Made by a program: the position numbers and the translations under genes. The notes under the pieces were generated by a model. That model saw only the letters and a program-made list of their open reading frames with translations. It was not told where the DNA came from and searched no databases. A DNA stretch of 64,000 bases from Marinobacter pelagius (GTDB lineage Bacteria; Pseudomonadota; Gammaproteobacteria; Pseudomonadales; Oleiphilaceae). Positions 9,706 through 20,237 of the stretch are shown in pieces. The DNA lies in assembly GCF_003315345.1 (NCBI RefSeq), contig NZ_QNRO01000016.1, forward strand, positions 29,693-93,692, given 5' to 3'. The number at the start of each line of letters is the position of its first letter. Positions within the stretch are counted from its first letter, which is position 1.

Positions 9706-11067
9706 TCACGCATAAAAAATCGTCGCCAACCCCAGAAACGCCATAAACCCCACCACGTCCGTCACCGTGGTCAGAATCACGCTCCCGGCCAGCGCCGGAT
9801 CAATGTTCCTCGACTTGAGAAACAGCGGCAACATGGTGCCAACAAACGCTGCCGCCACAAGGTTGATGACCAGGGCGGCGGCGATAATGGCACCAATCAG
9901 CAGGTCCTGGAACCAGGCGGCGGCCGCGGTGGCCACCACCAGCGCCCAGAAGAGGCCATTGAGCGCGCCCACAAAGAATTCCCGGTTCAGCAGCCATCGC
10001 ACGTTGGCGCCGCTGATCTGGCCCACGGCCATGCCGCGGATCACCAGGGTGAGGGTCTGGCTGCCGGCAATGCCGCCCATACTGGCGACGATCGGCATCA
10101 GTACCGCCAGGGCAACCACCTTGCTGATCGTGGCCTCGAACAGGCCGATCACCGCCGAGGCGATAAACGCGGTGACCAGGTTGATCCCCAGCCACACAGC
10201 GCGGCGGCGGGTGGTTTTCCAGACCGGGGCGAAGGTGTCTTCATCCTCGTCCAGACCGGCCATGCTCATCAGGGAGTGGTCGGCGTCTTCCCGGATAACG
10301 TCGACCACGTCATCGATGGTGATACGGCCGAGCAGCCGGCCTTCCTCGTTGACCACCGGCGCCGAGATCAGGTCGTAGCGTTCGAACAGGGTCGCTACCT
10401 TGGTGTCGGAAAGGGTCACCGGAATGGGTTCGACCTCGGTATCCATGACTTCCCGCACGGTCGATGCCGGGTTGGATACCAGGATCCGGGTAATGGGCAG
10501 TACCCCGATGAAATCGTCCCGCCGGCTGACCACGATCAGGCTGTCGGTCATGGGTGGCAGGTTGCGGTGCCGGCGCAGGTAACGGAGTACAACGTCGATG
10601 CTGATGTCCGGGCGCACCGTGATGGTGTCCGTGTTCATCAGACCGCCGGCGGTGTCCTCCGGATAGGACAGCACTTCCTCGACCCGCAGCCGGTCCTGCT
10701 CGTCCATGGTGTCCAGGACTTCCTGGATCACCGTGTCCGGCAATTGCTGCAGCAAGTCGGCAAGGTCGTCCGACTCGAAATCCTCGATGATGTCCGCCAG
10801 TTCCTGGGCGTTCAGCTGGCTCAGGAAGTAACTACGGATGTCATCGCTGAGGTACTGGAGGACTTCACCCTCCAGGTCCTTCTCCACCAGGTTCCAGAGC
10901 AGGGCACGCTGGCGGGGCGGGGAGGATTCCAGCAGGTGGGCGATATCGCTGGGGCTCAGGCCGCCATTGAGGATGCGGGCAACCTGCTTGAGGGCGCCAC
11001 TATCGAGCGCCTCACTCAGTGAGCGCAAACGCTGCTTGGCCTGGCTTTTTTCCAGAATATCGGTCAT
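9706..11067 (-). CDS. mgtE: MgtE magnesium transporter
   Basis: MgtE is a dimeric Mg2+ channel (453 residues). The N-terminal helical superfamily domain (about 1-130) is followed by paired CBS domains (about 131-255; TAGGLMNTD, ISAPVVNEEGRLLGRIT). These sense cytoplasmic Mg2+, and five C-terminal membrane helices form the pore; PIVASMGGIAGSQTLTL is the conserved pore-region signature. It is separated from ptsO by 84 bp that contain a good -10 box, so it probably has its own promoter. Confidence 0.95.
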   Translation of the reverse strand: MTDILEKSQAKQRLRSLSEALDSGALKQVARILNGGLSPSDIAHLLESSPPRQRALLWNLVEKDLEGEVLQYLSDDIRSYFLSQLNAQELADIIEDFESDDLADLLQQLPDTVIQEVLDTMDEQDRLRVEEVLSYPEDTAGGLMNTDTITVRPDISIDVVLRYLRRHRNLPPMTDSLIVVSRRDDFIGVLPITRILVSNPASTVREVMDTEVEPIPVTLSDTKVATLFERYDLISAPVVNEEGRLLGRITIDDVVDVIREDADHSLMSMAGLDEDEDTFAPVWKTTRRRAVWLGINLVTAFIASAVIGLFEATISKVVALAVLMPIVASMGGIAGSQTLTLVIRGMAVGQISGANVRWLLNREFFVGALNGLFWALVVATAAAAWFQDLLIGAIIAAALVINLVAAAFVGTMLPLFLKSRNIDPALAGSVILTTVTDVVGFMAFLGLATIFYA

Positions 11068-11095
11068 GAATCACCTGCTCGCTGAAAACGCCTTT

Positions 11096-11125
11096 ATTAT
11101 AGCGGAGTTAGGCGTTACAGGTGAG
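11096..11125 (-). promoter_or_regulatory. Candidate sigma-70 promoter of mgtE
   Basis: A perfect TATAAT on the minus strand at 11101-11096 lies about 30 bp upstream of the mgtE ATG. The -35 region (around CTGTAA) is weak. This is an inference from sequence only. Confidence 0.4.
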
Positions 11126-11151
11126 TGAAACGGGGGTTAAAACCTCTGGGG

Positions 11152-11421
11152 TCATTCCCCTTCGCCGAAATAATCATCAATCAATGCCACCAGCGCCCGA
11201 ATGGCCTCTTCTTCATCCCGCCCCTCGGCAATCAGTTCCACCTCGGTGCCCTGACTGGCGGCGAGCATCATCACCTGCATGATGTTCTTGGCATCCACCT
11301 CGCGGCCGTTGCGGGCGATCCGGACCTGGCTGTCGAACTCGGAGGCCGTGGCCACCAGTTTGGCGGTGGCGCGGGCGTGCAGGCCGAGCTTGTTGATAAT
11401 AGTGATGGGGCGGCGGATCAT
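11152..11421 (-). CDS. ptsO: NPr, HPr-like phosphocarrier of the nitrogen PTS
   Basis: This is an HPr-family phosphocarrier (89 residues) with the active-site histidine at residue 15 (GLHARAT). It shuttles phosphate from EI-Ntr to PtsN. It lies 6 bp downstream of rapZ in the rpoN-hpf-ptsN-rapZ-ptsO order typical of gammaproteobacteria, which identifies it as NPr rather than the sugar HPr. Confidence 0.95.
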   Translation of the reverse strand: MIRRPITIINKLGLHARATAKLVATASEFDSQVRIARNGREVDAKNIMQVMMLAASQGTEVELIAEGRDEEEAIRALVALIDDYFGEGE

Positions 11422-11427
11422 GGTGAT

Positions 11428-12312
11428 TCAGGCCTCTCCCCGGGCTTGCAGGTGGGGCAGCTCGGTGTGGCGCACCTGCACGTTGTTGTAGTGTTCGCGG
11501 AAATGCTTGCCCAGCTGCTCGCAGATGTACACGGAGCGGTGCTGACCGCCGGTGCAACCGATGGAGATGGTCATGTAGCTGCGGTTGCTTTCGGCGAAGC
11601 CGGGTAGCCAGGTGTCCAGGAACGCAATCAGGTCATCGACCATCTTGCGGCTGGCCGGCTCCCGCTCCAGAAAATCGATCACCGGCTGGTCGGTACCCAC
11701 ATACTTGCGCAGGCTGGTGTCCCAGTATGGGTTGGGCAGGCAACGGACATCGAACACGTAATCGGAATCCAGCGGTACCCCGTGCTTGAAGCCGAAGGAC
11801 TGGAACAGCAGGGCCAGTTCCTGTTCCTTGCGGCCTACCACCCGTTGCTTGACCTGATCCCGCAGCTCGTACATCGACATGCCGGTGGTGTTGATGTAGA
11901 GATCCGCGAGCTTGGACAGCGGCTCGAGCAGTTTCTTCTCGCTGGTGATGGCTTCGCGGAGGGAGGTCTTGTCATCGCTCAGCGGGTGCTTGCGGCGGGT
12001 GGCGTGGAAGCGCTGCAGCAGCGACTGCTCATCCGCGTCCAGGAAGATAATCTCCACCGTGATACCGGTTTCCTGGAGCTGGCTGTAGATATCCTCGAAG
12101 TTGGCGAGTTCGCCGGACAGGTTCCGGGCATCGATGCTCACCGCCATCTTGTTCAGCCGGCCCGGGGTTGCCTGGGCGGCCGCTTCCCGGGTCAGCGGAA
12201 ACAGCAACCCGATGGGCAGGTTGTCGATACAGTAGAAACCCAGGTCTTCCAGTACGTGCAGCGCGGTACTCTTGCCTGAGCCTGACCTGCCACTCACGAT
12301 GATCAACTTCAT
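11428..12312 (-). CDS. rapZ: RapZ, RNase adapter protein
   Basis: RapZ (YvcJ family, 294 residues) binds nucleotides and, in enterics, small RNAs such as GlmZ, directing RNase E cleavage and so controlling GlmS. Walker A is GRSGSGKST at residues 8-16, and the C-terminal GCTGGQHRSV motif belongs to the RNA-binding domain. It lies in a nitrogen-PTS operon context between ptsN and ptsO. Confidence 0.95.
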   Translation of the reverse strand: MKLIIVSGRSGSGKSTALHVLEDLGFYCIDNLPIGLLFPLTREAAAQATPGRLNKMAVSIDARNLSGELANFEDIYSQLQETGITVEIIFLDADEQSLLQRFHATRRKHPLSDDKTSLREAITSEKKLLEPLSKLADLYINTTGMSMYELRDQVKQRVVGRKEQELALLFQSFGFKHGVPLDSDYVFDVRCLPNPYWDTSLRKYVGTDQPVIDFLEREPASRKMVDDLIAFLDTWLPGFAESNRSYMTISIGCTGGQHRSVYICEQLGKHFREHYNNVQVRHTELPHLQARGEA

Positions 12313-12340
12313 GGCCAGTTTGCCTCCGGTACAGTTGGGG

Positions 12341-12811
12341 TCAGCCGCTGGCGGCTGTCATGCGCTCGTACAGCGCCCGGGCATCCTCGCACTCGCGGAG
12401 CCGGTTACAGAAGGACCGCTCGTTGAATTTCTCGGCCAGCTGGCTCAGCAGCTCCAGGTGTTCGCTGGTGGCCTCTTTCGGCACGATCAGCGCGAAGACC
12501 AGGTCCACCGGCTGGTTGTCGATGGCATCGAACTCGACGCTTTCCTCCAGCGTCATCAACACACCGATCACCCGGTCGAGGCCTTCCAGCCGGCAGTGGG
12601 GGATGGCAATCCCCTGGCCGATGCCGGTACTGCCAAGCCGTTCCCGCGCAATCAGGTTGTTGAAAATCTGGGTATCGCTGAGGGTTTCGTCTTGCTGGTG
12701 GATCTTTTCAGCGATGAACTCCAGAACCCGTTTCTTGCTTGATGCCGGCACCCTGCAGAGGGTCAGCTCCGGTACAAGGATGTTGTCTATGGTCAGGGAT
12801 GTGTCGCTCAT
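12341..12811 (-). CDS. ptsN: PtsN, nitrogen-regulatory EIIA protein
   Basis: EIIA-Ntr (156 residues) is the terminal phospho-acceptor of the nitrogen PTS and acts in regulation (potassium, nitrogen and envelope stress) rather than sugar uptake. The phosphorylated His is residue 72 in GIAIPHCRL. The preceding intergenic stretch contains a strong terminator-like hairpin, so only part of the hpf transcript may read into this gene. Confidence 0.95.
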   Translation of the reverse strand: MSDTSLTIDNILVPELTLCRVPASSKKRVLEFIAEKIHQQDETLSDTQIFNNLIARERLGSTGIGQGIAIPHCRLEGLDRVIGVLMTLEESVEFDAIDNQPVDLVFALIVPKEATSEHLELLSQLAEKFNERSFCNRLRECEDARALYERMTAASG

Positions 12812-12830
12812 GGATCGACTGCATTTCCGT

Positions 12831-12864
12831 AAAAAAAAGGCTGCGACACCCGAAGTGCCGCAGC
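12831..12864 (-). terminator. Rho-independent terminator or attenuator between hpf and ptsN
   Basis: On the minus strand a GC-rich stem (GCTGCGGCAC pairing with GTGTCGCAGC, TTCG-type loop) is followed directly by eight T residues. It lies 31 bp after the hpf stop and 20 bp before the ptsN start. Its position inside a conserved operon suggests partial termination. Confidence 0.8.
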
Positions 12865-12894
12865 GCCATTGGATTACCGCATGGAGGCGGACTG

Positions 12895-13206
12895 TTAACG
12901 TTGTCCGTTACCGTGCATCCGGTCTACGTTCTTTTCCTTGTGCTTGAGGACCTGGCGATCCAGCTTGTCGATCAGGGCATCGATCGCTGCATACATGTCC
13001 TCGTTCTCGGCCTTTGCATGAATTTCACCACCACCCGCGACATGCAGAGTCCCCTCCGCAATCTGGCGCACCTTCTCGACCTCCAGGGTAACCTGACAAT
13101 TGGAGATGTGGTCAAAGTGGCGCTCCAGCTTATCGAACTTCTCGGTGACATAATCCTTGAGGGAGGGAGTCAGTTCTACGTGATGGCCTGAAATATTGAG
13201 TTGCAT
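12895..13206 (-). CDS. hpf: Hibernation-promoting factor (short form)
   Basis: HPF binds the 30S decoding centre and promotes inactive ribosome dimers in slow growth. The 103-residue length indicates the short form. The family pattern is visible: MQLNISGHHVELTPSLKDYV at the N-terminus and a DMYAAIDALIDKLDRQVLKHK helix at the C-terminus. An AGGAG site precedes the ATG. It lies 15 bp downstream of rpoN. Confidence 0.96.
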   Translation of the reverse strand: MQLNISGHHVELTPSLKDYVTEKFDKLERHFDHISNCQVTLEVEKVRQIAEGTLHVAGGGEIHAKAENEDMYAAIDALIDKLDRQVLKHKEKNVDRMHGNGQR

Positions 13207-13221
13207 AGGCGTCTCCTGTTG

Positions 13222-14739
13222 TTACACCAGTCGTTTGCGTTCATTGGAAGGCGGAATATGCATCGCCTCCCGGTACTTGGCCACGGTGCGTCTTGCCACC
13301 TTGATGCCCTGTTCTCCTAGCATGGCTGCAATTTTACTGTCACTCAATGGCTTTTTGGGAGTTTCCGCGGCAATCAGTTTCCTGATCATCGCGCGAATGG
13401 CCGTTGAGGAACATTCACCCCCTTCATCCGTGCTGACATGGCTGGAGAAAAAGTACTTCAGCTCAAAAATGCCCCGGGGCGTGTGCATGTATTTCTGCGT
13501 GGTCACCCGGGAAATGGTGGATTCGTGCATGTCCACCGCCTGGGCAATATCGGACAGGATCAGTGGCTTCATCGCCTCTTCACCCTGGTCCAGGAAGCCC
13601 TGCTGGTGCTCCACGATGCGGGTGGCCACCTTCAGCAGGGTTTCGTTCCGGCTCTGCAGGCTCTTGATGAACCATTTGGCTTCCTGGAGCTGGTCGCGCA
13701 GATACGTGTTGTCCGCGCTGCTGTCCGCACGCCTTATAAGAGAAGCATAGCTCGCATTGACGCGGATGCGGGGGGCAATTTCCGGATTCAGTTCCACCCG
13801 CCACCGGCCATGGTGTTTGCTGACAATCACATCGGGGATGACGTAGTCCGGCTCGCCGTGGTCGATCACATCGCCCGGCCGGGGGTTCAGCCCGGTGATC
13901 AGCGCAAGAACTTCCCGCAGCTGATCTTCCTTCAGGCGGCTTCTTCGCAGCAGTTGGGCGTAGTCGCGGTTACCCAGGAGATTGATGTAGTGGGTAATCA
14001 CCAGCCGGGCCTGAGACAGCCAGGGGGTATCCGCTGGCAGCTGGTTGAGCTGGATCAGCAGGCATTCCTGCAGATCCCGCGCAAACACGCCGGCCGGGTC
14101 CAGATGCTGGAGCCGGTGCAATACCGCTTCCACTTCGTCCAGTTCCAGCGGGTCCTCGTCGGCGTCGTCCTGCAGGCCGGCATGGATCTCCTCCATCGGG
14201 CTGGTCAGGTAGCCCCGGTCATCCACCGCATCGAGCAGGGCATGGGCGATGGCCCGGTCCCGCTCACTCATGGGGGTCAGGTTGATCTGCCATTCGAGGT
14301 GATCGTGCAGGGTTTCCGTGGGCGAGTTGCGGGTCTCGAAGTCCTGTTCGTTATCGTCGTCGTTGCGGGCCGAGGAGGCCGGGGCGGACTGATAGATGTC
14401 ATCCCAGGCAGTGTCGACCGGCAGGTCGTCGGGGATGTTATCGGGGACCTCGTTCTCGCTGGTCCATTCCGGGCCGGCGTCGTCCCAGTCGTCACTGCTC
14501 TCGGCACTGGCGGCGGAATCCCGCTCGTGGTCGTCCCGGTTTTCGGTGTTGTCCGCCGGCGCTTCGGCGTTGTCGTCGTCCTCGGAGGTTTCCAGCATCG
14601 GGTTGGAATCGAGGGCCTGCTGGATTTCCTGTTGCAGATCGAGAGTGGAGAGCTGCAGAAGCCGGATCGCCTGTTGCAGCTGGGGCGTCATGGTCAGGCT
14701 CTGACCCAGCTTTAACTGTAATGAAGCTTTCATCACCAT
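13222..14739 (-). CDS. rpoN: RNA polymerase sigma-54 factor
   Basis: RpoN directs polymerase to -24/-12 promoters and needs AAA+ activators. Region I ([20 protein letters not shown]), an acidic region II (about residues 60-130) and the C-terminal RpoN box [10 protein letters not shown] are all clear; 505 residues is normal. The start may be ATG 14739 or ATG 14733, and the latter matches the usual MK..LQL N-terminus better. A -24/-12 promoter is seen upstream of pilA in this same window. Confidence 0.97.
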   Translation of the reverse strand: MVMKASLQLKLGQSLTMTPQLQQAIRLLQLSTLDLQQEIQQALDSNPMLETSEDDDNAEAPADNTENRDDHERDSAASAESSDDWDDAGPEWTSENEVPDNIPDDLPVDTAWDDIYQSAPASSARNDDDNEQDFETRNSPTETLHDHLEWQINLTPMSERDRAIAHALLDAVDDRGYLTSPMEEIHAGLQDDADEDPLELDEVEAVLHRLQHLDPAGVFARDLQECLLIQLNQLPADTPWLSQARLVITHYINLLGNRDYAQLLRRSRLKEDQLREVLALITGLNPRPGDVIDHGEPDYVIPDVIVSKHHGRWRVELNPEIAPRIRVNASYASLIRRADSSADNTYLRDQLQEAKWFIKSLQSRNETLLKVATRIVEHQQGFLDQGEEAMKPLILSDIAQAVDMHESTISRVTTQKYMHTPRGIFELKYFFSSHVSTDEGGECSSTAIRAMIRKLIAAETPKKPLSDSKIAAMLGEQGIKVARRTVAKYREAMHIPPSNERKRLV

Positions 14740-15063
14740 ACGTTCAGGATCCGTTACTCGTCACGCTCTATTGCCTTGGCTTCAGAGAAAAAATGCTTTG
14801 TATGCTAGCTGGTTGCCGTAGCAAGCAAGTTCTTTGCCGAGTTTACTGGAAACGGGGGCCAGATTGAACATGAAAGGTGGCGGGGATGTGAAAATGGGCT
14901 CCCACCAAGGGATCTTGACTCCGGGGTTTTGGCTCCGGGGTTGTGACTCAGGGGTCGGATGAAATCTTTCATCTGACCCCAACCTGGACCCTGGCCTCGT
15001 GCTCAAGTCTAACTCGGGGTCAGATGAAAGATTTCATCAGACCCCTGGAGGGGGGCATGCCCC
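14740..15063. repeat. rpoN-lptB gap with palindrome cluster C (2 copies) and degenerate half arms
   Basis: This gap between rpoN and lptB (both minus strand) contains copies at 14951-14980 (F-like, with G-T in place of the T-T mismatch) and 15016-15045 (R). The stretch 14917-14950 holds three consecutive CTC(C/A)GGGG left-arm fragments that look like decayed copies. Nothing convincing was recognised in 14740-14900, which should carry the rpoN leader and perhaps its promoter. Confidence 0.85.
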
Positions 15064-15766
<703 letters not shown>

Positions 15767-15789
<23 letters not shown>

Positions 15790-16318
15790 CGGATCCCTGT
15801 CTGGTGCTGCGGGGCTGGATAATCATTTCAACCCGGCCAGTGCCGGATCCCGTGTCCTGTCCGCCCTCGGCGGTGACCACTCGTTGAACCGTGTCGTAAT
15901 GGATCAGGTCGCCGCGGAACAGGTTGCCACCCTGCTCAATCACCGCCTCCCGCTCAAGAGTCAGTTGCCGGTCGCTGGCGGACCAGGTGATGTTGAGGGC
16001 GCGGGCGTCGGTCTCGCCCTCTCCGTCACGGCTCGGCTGGGTGTAGTGGGCCGGAGTGCCGGCGGCTTCAATCCGGCTCAGGCCTTCGGCGCTGCGGTAC
16101 AGTACGACCCGTTCGGCCGTCAGCCGGGTTTTGCCCTGGGTCAGGACCACGTCGCCGGTGTAGGTGGCCACGCCCTTGTTGTCATCCAGTCGGGCGCTGT
16201 CGGCGTTGACGGTGATCGGCTGGTCCGAATCCAGTTCAAAGGCCAGGGCAGGGCCGCTGATCAATAGCGCCACCAGGGCGGCCAGCAAGCCGGACGGGTG
16301 TTTATTGAACCGTTTCAT
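15767..16318 (-). CDS. lptA: LptA periplasmic LPS-transport protein
   Basis: LptA (183 residues) forms the periplasmic beta-jellyroll bridge between LptC and LptD. A signal peptide ([18 protein letters not shown]..., cleavage near ALA-FELD) is followed by the OstA/LptA domain ([21 protein letters not shown]). The start at 16318 was chosen because it begins the signal peptide. It overlaps lptC by 17 bp. Confidence 0.94.
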
Positions 16319-16907
16319 AACGTCCTTCCACGTCGGAGTTGAGCTCCACAATTCGGTCATTGATCCAGGCCTTCATGCCTGTAGCACGGGTGACGCCGAT
16401 ACGGTCGGTGATCTCCACCGGAGCGTCGGTGTAAATAATGTTCTGATCGTTGTCCAGCGTCAGCTTCGAGGTGGTCAGGGTTGCCTCGCGCTCGCCAACC
16501 TGACGAATGATACGCACGTTGTCGGTCAGGTACAGCAGATTCTCGTTCTGCAGCAGGCTGCCGTTATTCGCCTCGATTGTCCAGGGCTCGGTCCCCGGTT
16601 CGCCGAAAAGGCGGGCAGTGGGTGACACCATGGTGGCCATGTTGCCTTCTTCGAACTGCTCGATCCGGGGGCTGGTGAAGTGCACTTTCAGGTTGCCGTT
16701 CTGGTCATAGGATGTGTAGGCGCCGTCGACCACAAAGCCGTCGGGCTCGGCCGGGCCACGCAGGGCGGCGGCTTCGGGGTCCGGCGCGGGCGGTTCGTCG
16801 CTGCGCCAGAGCAGGAACAGCGCAGCGGCCACCAGGGCAACCACGGCAAGCGCCCGCACCAGTGGGCGTTCGGTGAACTGCTGCAGGAATTCCACCGGGC
16901 TGTTCAT
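16302..16907 (-). CDS. lptC: LptC LPS-transport anchor
   Basis: LptC is the bitopic inner-membrane component that receives LPS from LptFG and passes it to LptA. It has one N-terminal membrane segment (about residues 17-35) and a periplasmic beta-jellyroll with FVVDGAYTSYDQNGNLKVHF, and is 201 residues long. It overlaps kdsC by four bases and lptA by 17. Confidence 0.93.
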   Translation of the reverse strand: MNSPVEFLQQFTERPLVRALAVVALVAAALFLLWRSDEPPAPDPEAAALRGPAEPDGFVVDGAYTSYDQNGNLKVHFTSPRIEQFEEGNMATMVSPTARLFGEPGTEPWTIEANNGSLLQNENLLYLTDNVRIIRQVGEREATLTTSKLTLDNDQNIIYTDAPVEITDRIGVTRATGMKAWINDRIVELNSDVEGRYETVQ

Positions 16908-17473
16908 CCGGCCGGCTCCAGGTAAGGTGCCAGTGCCGCGTCCAGTTTGTTCTGGGCGGTCAGGATAAGATCGCAGGCCTCCCTTACGGCGCCCTCTCCA
17001 CCTGAGACGCTGGTACAGTAGTGCGCCTGCTGGCGCACCAGCCAGTAGCCGTTGGGTACGGTGATGCCCAGCCCGGCAAAGTTCAGTGCCGGTAGGTCGG
17101 GCAGGTCGTCGCCCATGTAGGCGATTTCTTCCGGGGCGATGTCCATGGTGCGGACCAGTTCCTGCAGCGCCACTTTCTTGTCTTCCCGGCCCTGCATCAG
17201 ATGCGGGATGCCCAGGTCGCCCATTCGCTTTTCGGTCAGCGGTGAGCGCCGGCCGGTGATCACCGCGACAGTGATGCCGGTGGCCATCAACTGCTTCAGC
17301 CCCAGGCCGTCCAGGATGTTGAAACCTTTGAGCTCGTCCCCGTTGGCGCTGAAATAGAGTTTGCCATCGCTCATGATGCCGTCCACGTCCAGCGCAATGA
17401 GGCGGATACGGGCCGCCCTGGCGAGCAGCTCATCGGACCAACGGGACGTCAGCGGGCTGGTCAGATCGGCCAT
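16904..17473 (-). CDS. kdsC: KdsC, KDO 8-phosphate phosphatase
   Basis: KdsC is an HAD-superfamily phosphatase (189 residues) that releases KDO from KDO-8-P for LPS inner-core synthesis. HAD motif I is IALDVDGIMSDG, motif II VITGRRS, and motif III/IV lies around AYMGDDLPDL. The start overlaps the kdsD stop. Confidence 0.95.
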   Translation of the reverse strand: MADLTSPLTSRWSDELLARAARIRLIALDVDGIMSDGKLYFSANGDELKGFNILDGLGLKQLMATGITVAVITGRRSPLTEKRMGDLGIPHLMQGREDKKVALQELVRTMDIAPEEIAYMGDDLPDLPALNFAGLGITVPNGYWLVRQQAHYCTSVSGGEGAVREACDLILTAQNKLDAALAPYLEPAG

Positions 17474-18453
17474 CAGATCACTCCCGCCCGCAGCAGGTCG
17501 TGCATGTTGATGGCGCCGACCAGCGTACCTTTTTCGTCAGTGACCGGCAGGGCGTTGATCTTCATCTCTTCCATGATGTTCAGGGCCTCGGCTGCCAGGT
17601 GGTCGGCGGCGATGGTTTTGCCGTGGCGGGTCATCACTTCCTCGATGGCGGTGTTGTGGATGTCCACAGACCGGTCCAGGGTGCGGCGCAGATCACCGTC
17701 GGTAAAGATGCCGGTGAGGTCGCCTTTGGCGTCCACCACCGTGGTCATGCCCAGGCCCTTGCGTGAAATTTCCAGCAGGGCACCACTGAGGGTGGTGCCT
17801 TCGGTGACGACCGGAATCTGCTCGCCGGTATGCATGATGTCGGACACCTTGAGCAGCAGGCGCCGGCCCAGGCTGCCACCGGGGTGGGAGAAAGCGAAAT
17901 CCTCGGCGCTGAAGCTGCGGGCTTCCAGCAGGGCCACCGCCAAGGCATCTCCCATCACCAGGGTTGCCGTCGTACTGGACGTAGGGGCCAGTCCGAGCGG
18001 GCAGGCCTCGGCGTCGACACGGACATCCAGGTTGGCGACCGCTTCCCGTGCCAATACCGAGTCCGGGTTGCCGGTCATGCTGATCAGCGGTGCCCCCATG
18101 CGTTTGATCAGCGGCAGGATGGTGACCACCTCACTGGTGTTGCCGCTGTTGGAGATGGCAATGACGACATCCTGGCTGGTGATCATGCCCAGGTCGCCAT
18201 GGCTCGCTTCGCCGGGGTGGACAAAGAAAGAAGGCGTGCCGGTGCTGGCCAGGGTAGCCGCGATCTTGTTGCCGATATGACCGGATTTGCCCATACCGGT
18301 TACCACGACCCGGCCCTTGCAGGCCATGATGGTCTCGCAGGCACGGAGGAAGTGGTGGTCAATGCGGCCTTCGAGGGCTTCGATGGCATCTCGCTCGATG
18401 CGAATGGCGCGTAGGGCGGAGGTCCGGAAATCGTGGCTGGTCTGTTCGGTCAT
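17473..18453 (-). CDS. kdsD: KdsD, arabinose 5-phosphate isomerase
   Basis: KdsD interconverts ribulose 5-phosphate and arabinose 5-phosphate, the first committed step to KDO. It has an N-terminal SIS domain (GMGKSGHIGNKIAATLAST) followed by two CBS domains, 326 residues in all. ATG 18453 gives the expected N-terminus; an upstream in-frame start at 18546 would add 31 unrelated residues. It is first in the kdsD-kdsC-lptC-lptA-lptB run and is transcribed away from mlaF. Confidence 0.95.
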   Translation of the reverse strand: MTEQTSHDFRTSALRAIRIERDAIEALEGRIDHHFLRACETIMACKGRVVVTGMGKSGHIGNKIAATLASTGTPSFFVHPGEASHGDLGMITSQDVVIAISNSGNTSEVVTILPLIKRMGAPLISMTGNPDSVLAREAVANLDVRVDAEACPLGLAPTSSTTATLVMGDALAVALLEARSFSAEDFAFSHPGGSLGRRLLLKVSDIMHTGEQIPVVTEGTTLSGALLEISRKGLGMTTVVDAKGDLTGIFTDGDLRRTLDRSVDIHNTAIEEVMTRHGKTIAADHLAAEALNIMEEMKINALPVTDEKGTLVGAINMHDLLRAGVI

Positions 18454-18623
18454 CGGGCTCTGGCCTGGCTTGTATCGGGGGATTTCGGCAAAACGCGTTG
18501 AAAGTGGCGCAAGTATATCATTTTCAGTAAATCCGGTGATGACCATCAGGACATTTTACCGGTCAGACGTTGAGGTTAGGCGCCGCATCGCATAATGTAG
18601 CTCCTCCTCGAAAGGGACAGATT

Positions 18624-19433
18624 ATGGGTTCGACTGCATACATATCTCTGAAGGACGTCGTGTTTTCCCGATCCGGCCGGCGGATCTTCGATGGCATCAC
18701 TCTGGATATTCCCAGGGGCAAGATCACCGCGATCATGGGCCCCAGCGGCACCGGAAAGACCACGCTGCTGCGGCTGATCGGTGGCCAGCTGCGCCCGGAC
18801 AGTGGCAGCGTCCAGGTGGATGGGCATGAGGTGCCGCGTCTCAAGCGCAAGGCCCTTTATACGCTGCGCGAGAAAATGGGGATGCTGTTCCAGAGTGGCG
18901 CCCTGTTTACCGATCTGAGCGTCTTCGAGAACGTGGCTTTCCCGTTGCGGGTGCACACCAAACTGCCCGAAGACATGATCCATGACATCGTGCTGATGAA
19001 ACTCGAGGCCGTTGGCCTGAGGGGTGCGCGCCATCTGATGCCTTCGGAGCTTTCCGGCGGCATGACCCGGCGGGTCGCGCTCGCCCGGAGCATTGCCCTG
19101 GACCCGGAGCTGATCATGTACGACGAGCCTTTCGCCGGCCAGGACCCCATTGCCATGGGCGTTCTGGTGAAGCTGATCCGGGATCTCAACAGTTCCATGG
19201 GGCTGACCAGTGTGCTGGTATCCCACGATGTGCCCGAGTCTCTGAGTATCTGTCATTACGCCTGTATTATTGCCGACGGCAAGGTGATTGGTGCGGGCAC
19301 CCCGGAAGAGCTGAAGGCGCACCCGTCGGACCAGGTCCAGCAGTTCCTGCAGGGGCAGCCCGACGGTCCGGTGCCGTTCCACTACCCCGCGAAGGATGCC
19401 GGTCAGGATTACGGGCTGGGAGGACATACCTGA
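18624..19433 (+). CDS. mlaF: MlaF, ATPase of the Mla phospholipid transporter
   Basis: MlaF is the ATPase of the MlaFEDB complex that moves phospholipids between inner and outer membranes. Walker A is [11 protein letters not shown], the signature [14 protein letters not shown], and Walker [14 protein letters not shown]; it is 269 residues long. ATG 18624 has AAAGGGACAG upstream; an earlier in-frame start at 18570 lies in the promoter region. It is the first gene of mlaFEDCB-ibaG-murA, in the classical order. Confidence 0.96.
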   Translation: MGSTAYISLKDVVFSRSGRRIFDGITLDIPRGKITAIMGPSGTGKTTLLRLIGGQLRPDSGSVQVDGHEVPRLKRKALYTLREKMGMLFQSGALFTDLSVFENVAFPLRVHTKLPEDMIHDIVLMKLEAVGLRGARHLMPSELSGGMTRRVALARSIALDPELIMYDEPFAGQDPIAMGVLVKLIRDLNSSMGLTSVLVSHDVPESLSICHYACIIADGKVIGAGTPEELKAHPSDQVQQFLQGQPDGPVPFHYPAKDAGQDYGLGGHT

Positions 19434-20215
19434 TGCTCGACCGTATTGCGTCACTGGGCCGGCTGGGCCTTGATATTGTTGCTTCCCTGGGCCGCTCGGG
19501 CCGCTTTCTGGCCGGGGTGCTGAGCGGAGTTCCGCGCCCGGTCACGGGGTTTCCGCTGCTGGTACGCCAGATTTACGCGGTCGGGGTGCTGTCCCTGGCC
19601 ATCGTGGTGGTCTCCGGCCTGTTTATCGGCATGGTGCTCGGGCTGCAGGGGTACACCATCCTTTCCGATTACGGCTCGGAATCCGCCATTGGCCAGATGA
19701 TTGCGCTGACCCTGGTGCGCGAGCTCGGGCCGGTGGTGACGGCGCTGCTGTTCGCCGGTCGGGCCGGGTCGGCCCTGACCGCCGAGATTGGCCTGATGAA
19801 GGCCACCGAGCAGCTCTCCAGCATGGAGATGATGGGCGTTGACCCCCTGCGCAGGGTGGTCGCACCGAGGCTCTGGGCCGGATTTATCGCCATGCCCGTG
19901 CTCGCCGTTATCTTTTCCGTGGTCGGTATCTGGGGCGGCATGCTGGTTGGCGTAGAATGGCTGGGCGTGTTCGAAGGATCGTTCTGGGGCAACATGCAGT
20001 CCTCCGTCGACTTCCTGGATGATGTGATGAACGGCGTGATCAAGAGCGTCGTGTTCGGCTTTGTCTGCGCCTGGATTGCGGTTTTCCAGGGTTATGACTG
20101 TGTGCCCACCTCTGCCGGGATCAGTTCCGCCACCACCAAGACGGTGGTGTACTCGTCCCTGGCCGTCCTGGGGCTGGATTTTGTGCTAACCGCCGTGATG
20201 TTCGGCGATTTCTGA
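19433..20215 (+). CDS. mlaE: MlaE, permease of the Mla transporter
   Basis: MlaE is the membrane permease (260 residues, about five to six membrane helices) of the Mla complex. The conserved MlaE block [20 protein letters not shown] is present. The start overlaps the mlaF stop by one base. Confidence 0.96.
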   Translation: MLDRIASLGRLGLDIVASLGRSGRFLAGVLSGVPRPVTGFPLLVRQIYAVGVLSLAIVVVSGLFIGMVLGLQGYTILSDYGSESAIGQMIALTLVRELGPVVTALLFAGRAGSALTAEIGLMKATEQLSSMEMMGVDPLRRVVAPRLWAGFIAMPVLAVIFSVVGIWGGMLVGVEWLGVFEGSFWGNMQSSVDFLDDVMNGVIKSVVFGFVCAWIAVFQGYDCVPTSAGISSATTKTVVYSSLAVLGLDFVLTAVMFGDF

Positions 20216-20237
20216 GATTGATCAACGGGAGCCGGTA

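Noticed and set aside
9697..11022. Long open frame opposite mgtE
   Set aside because: A GC-rich antisense shadow; low-complexity His/Gln/Gly-rich translation without family features.
14782..15006. Small minus-strand gene upstream of rpoN
   Set aside because: Its N-terminus is translated palindrome sequence and the rest has no family features.
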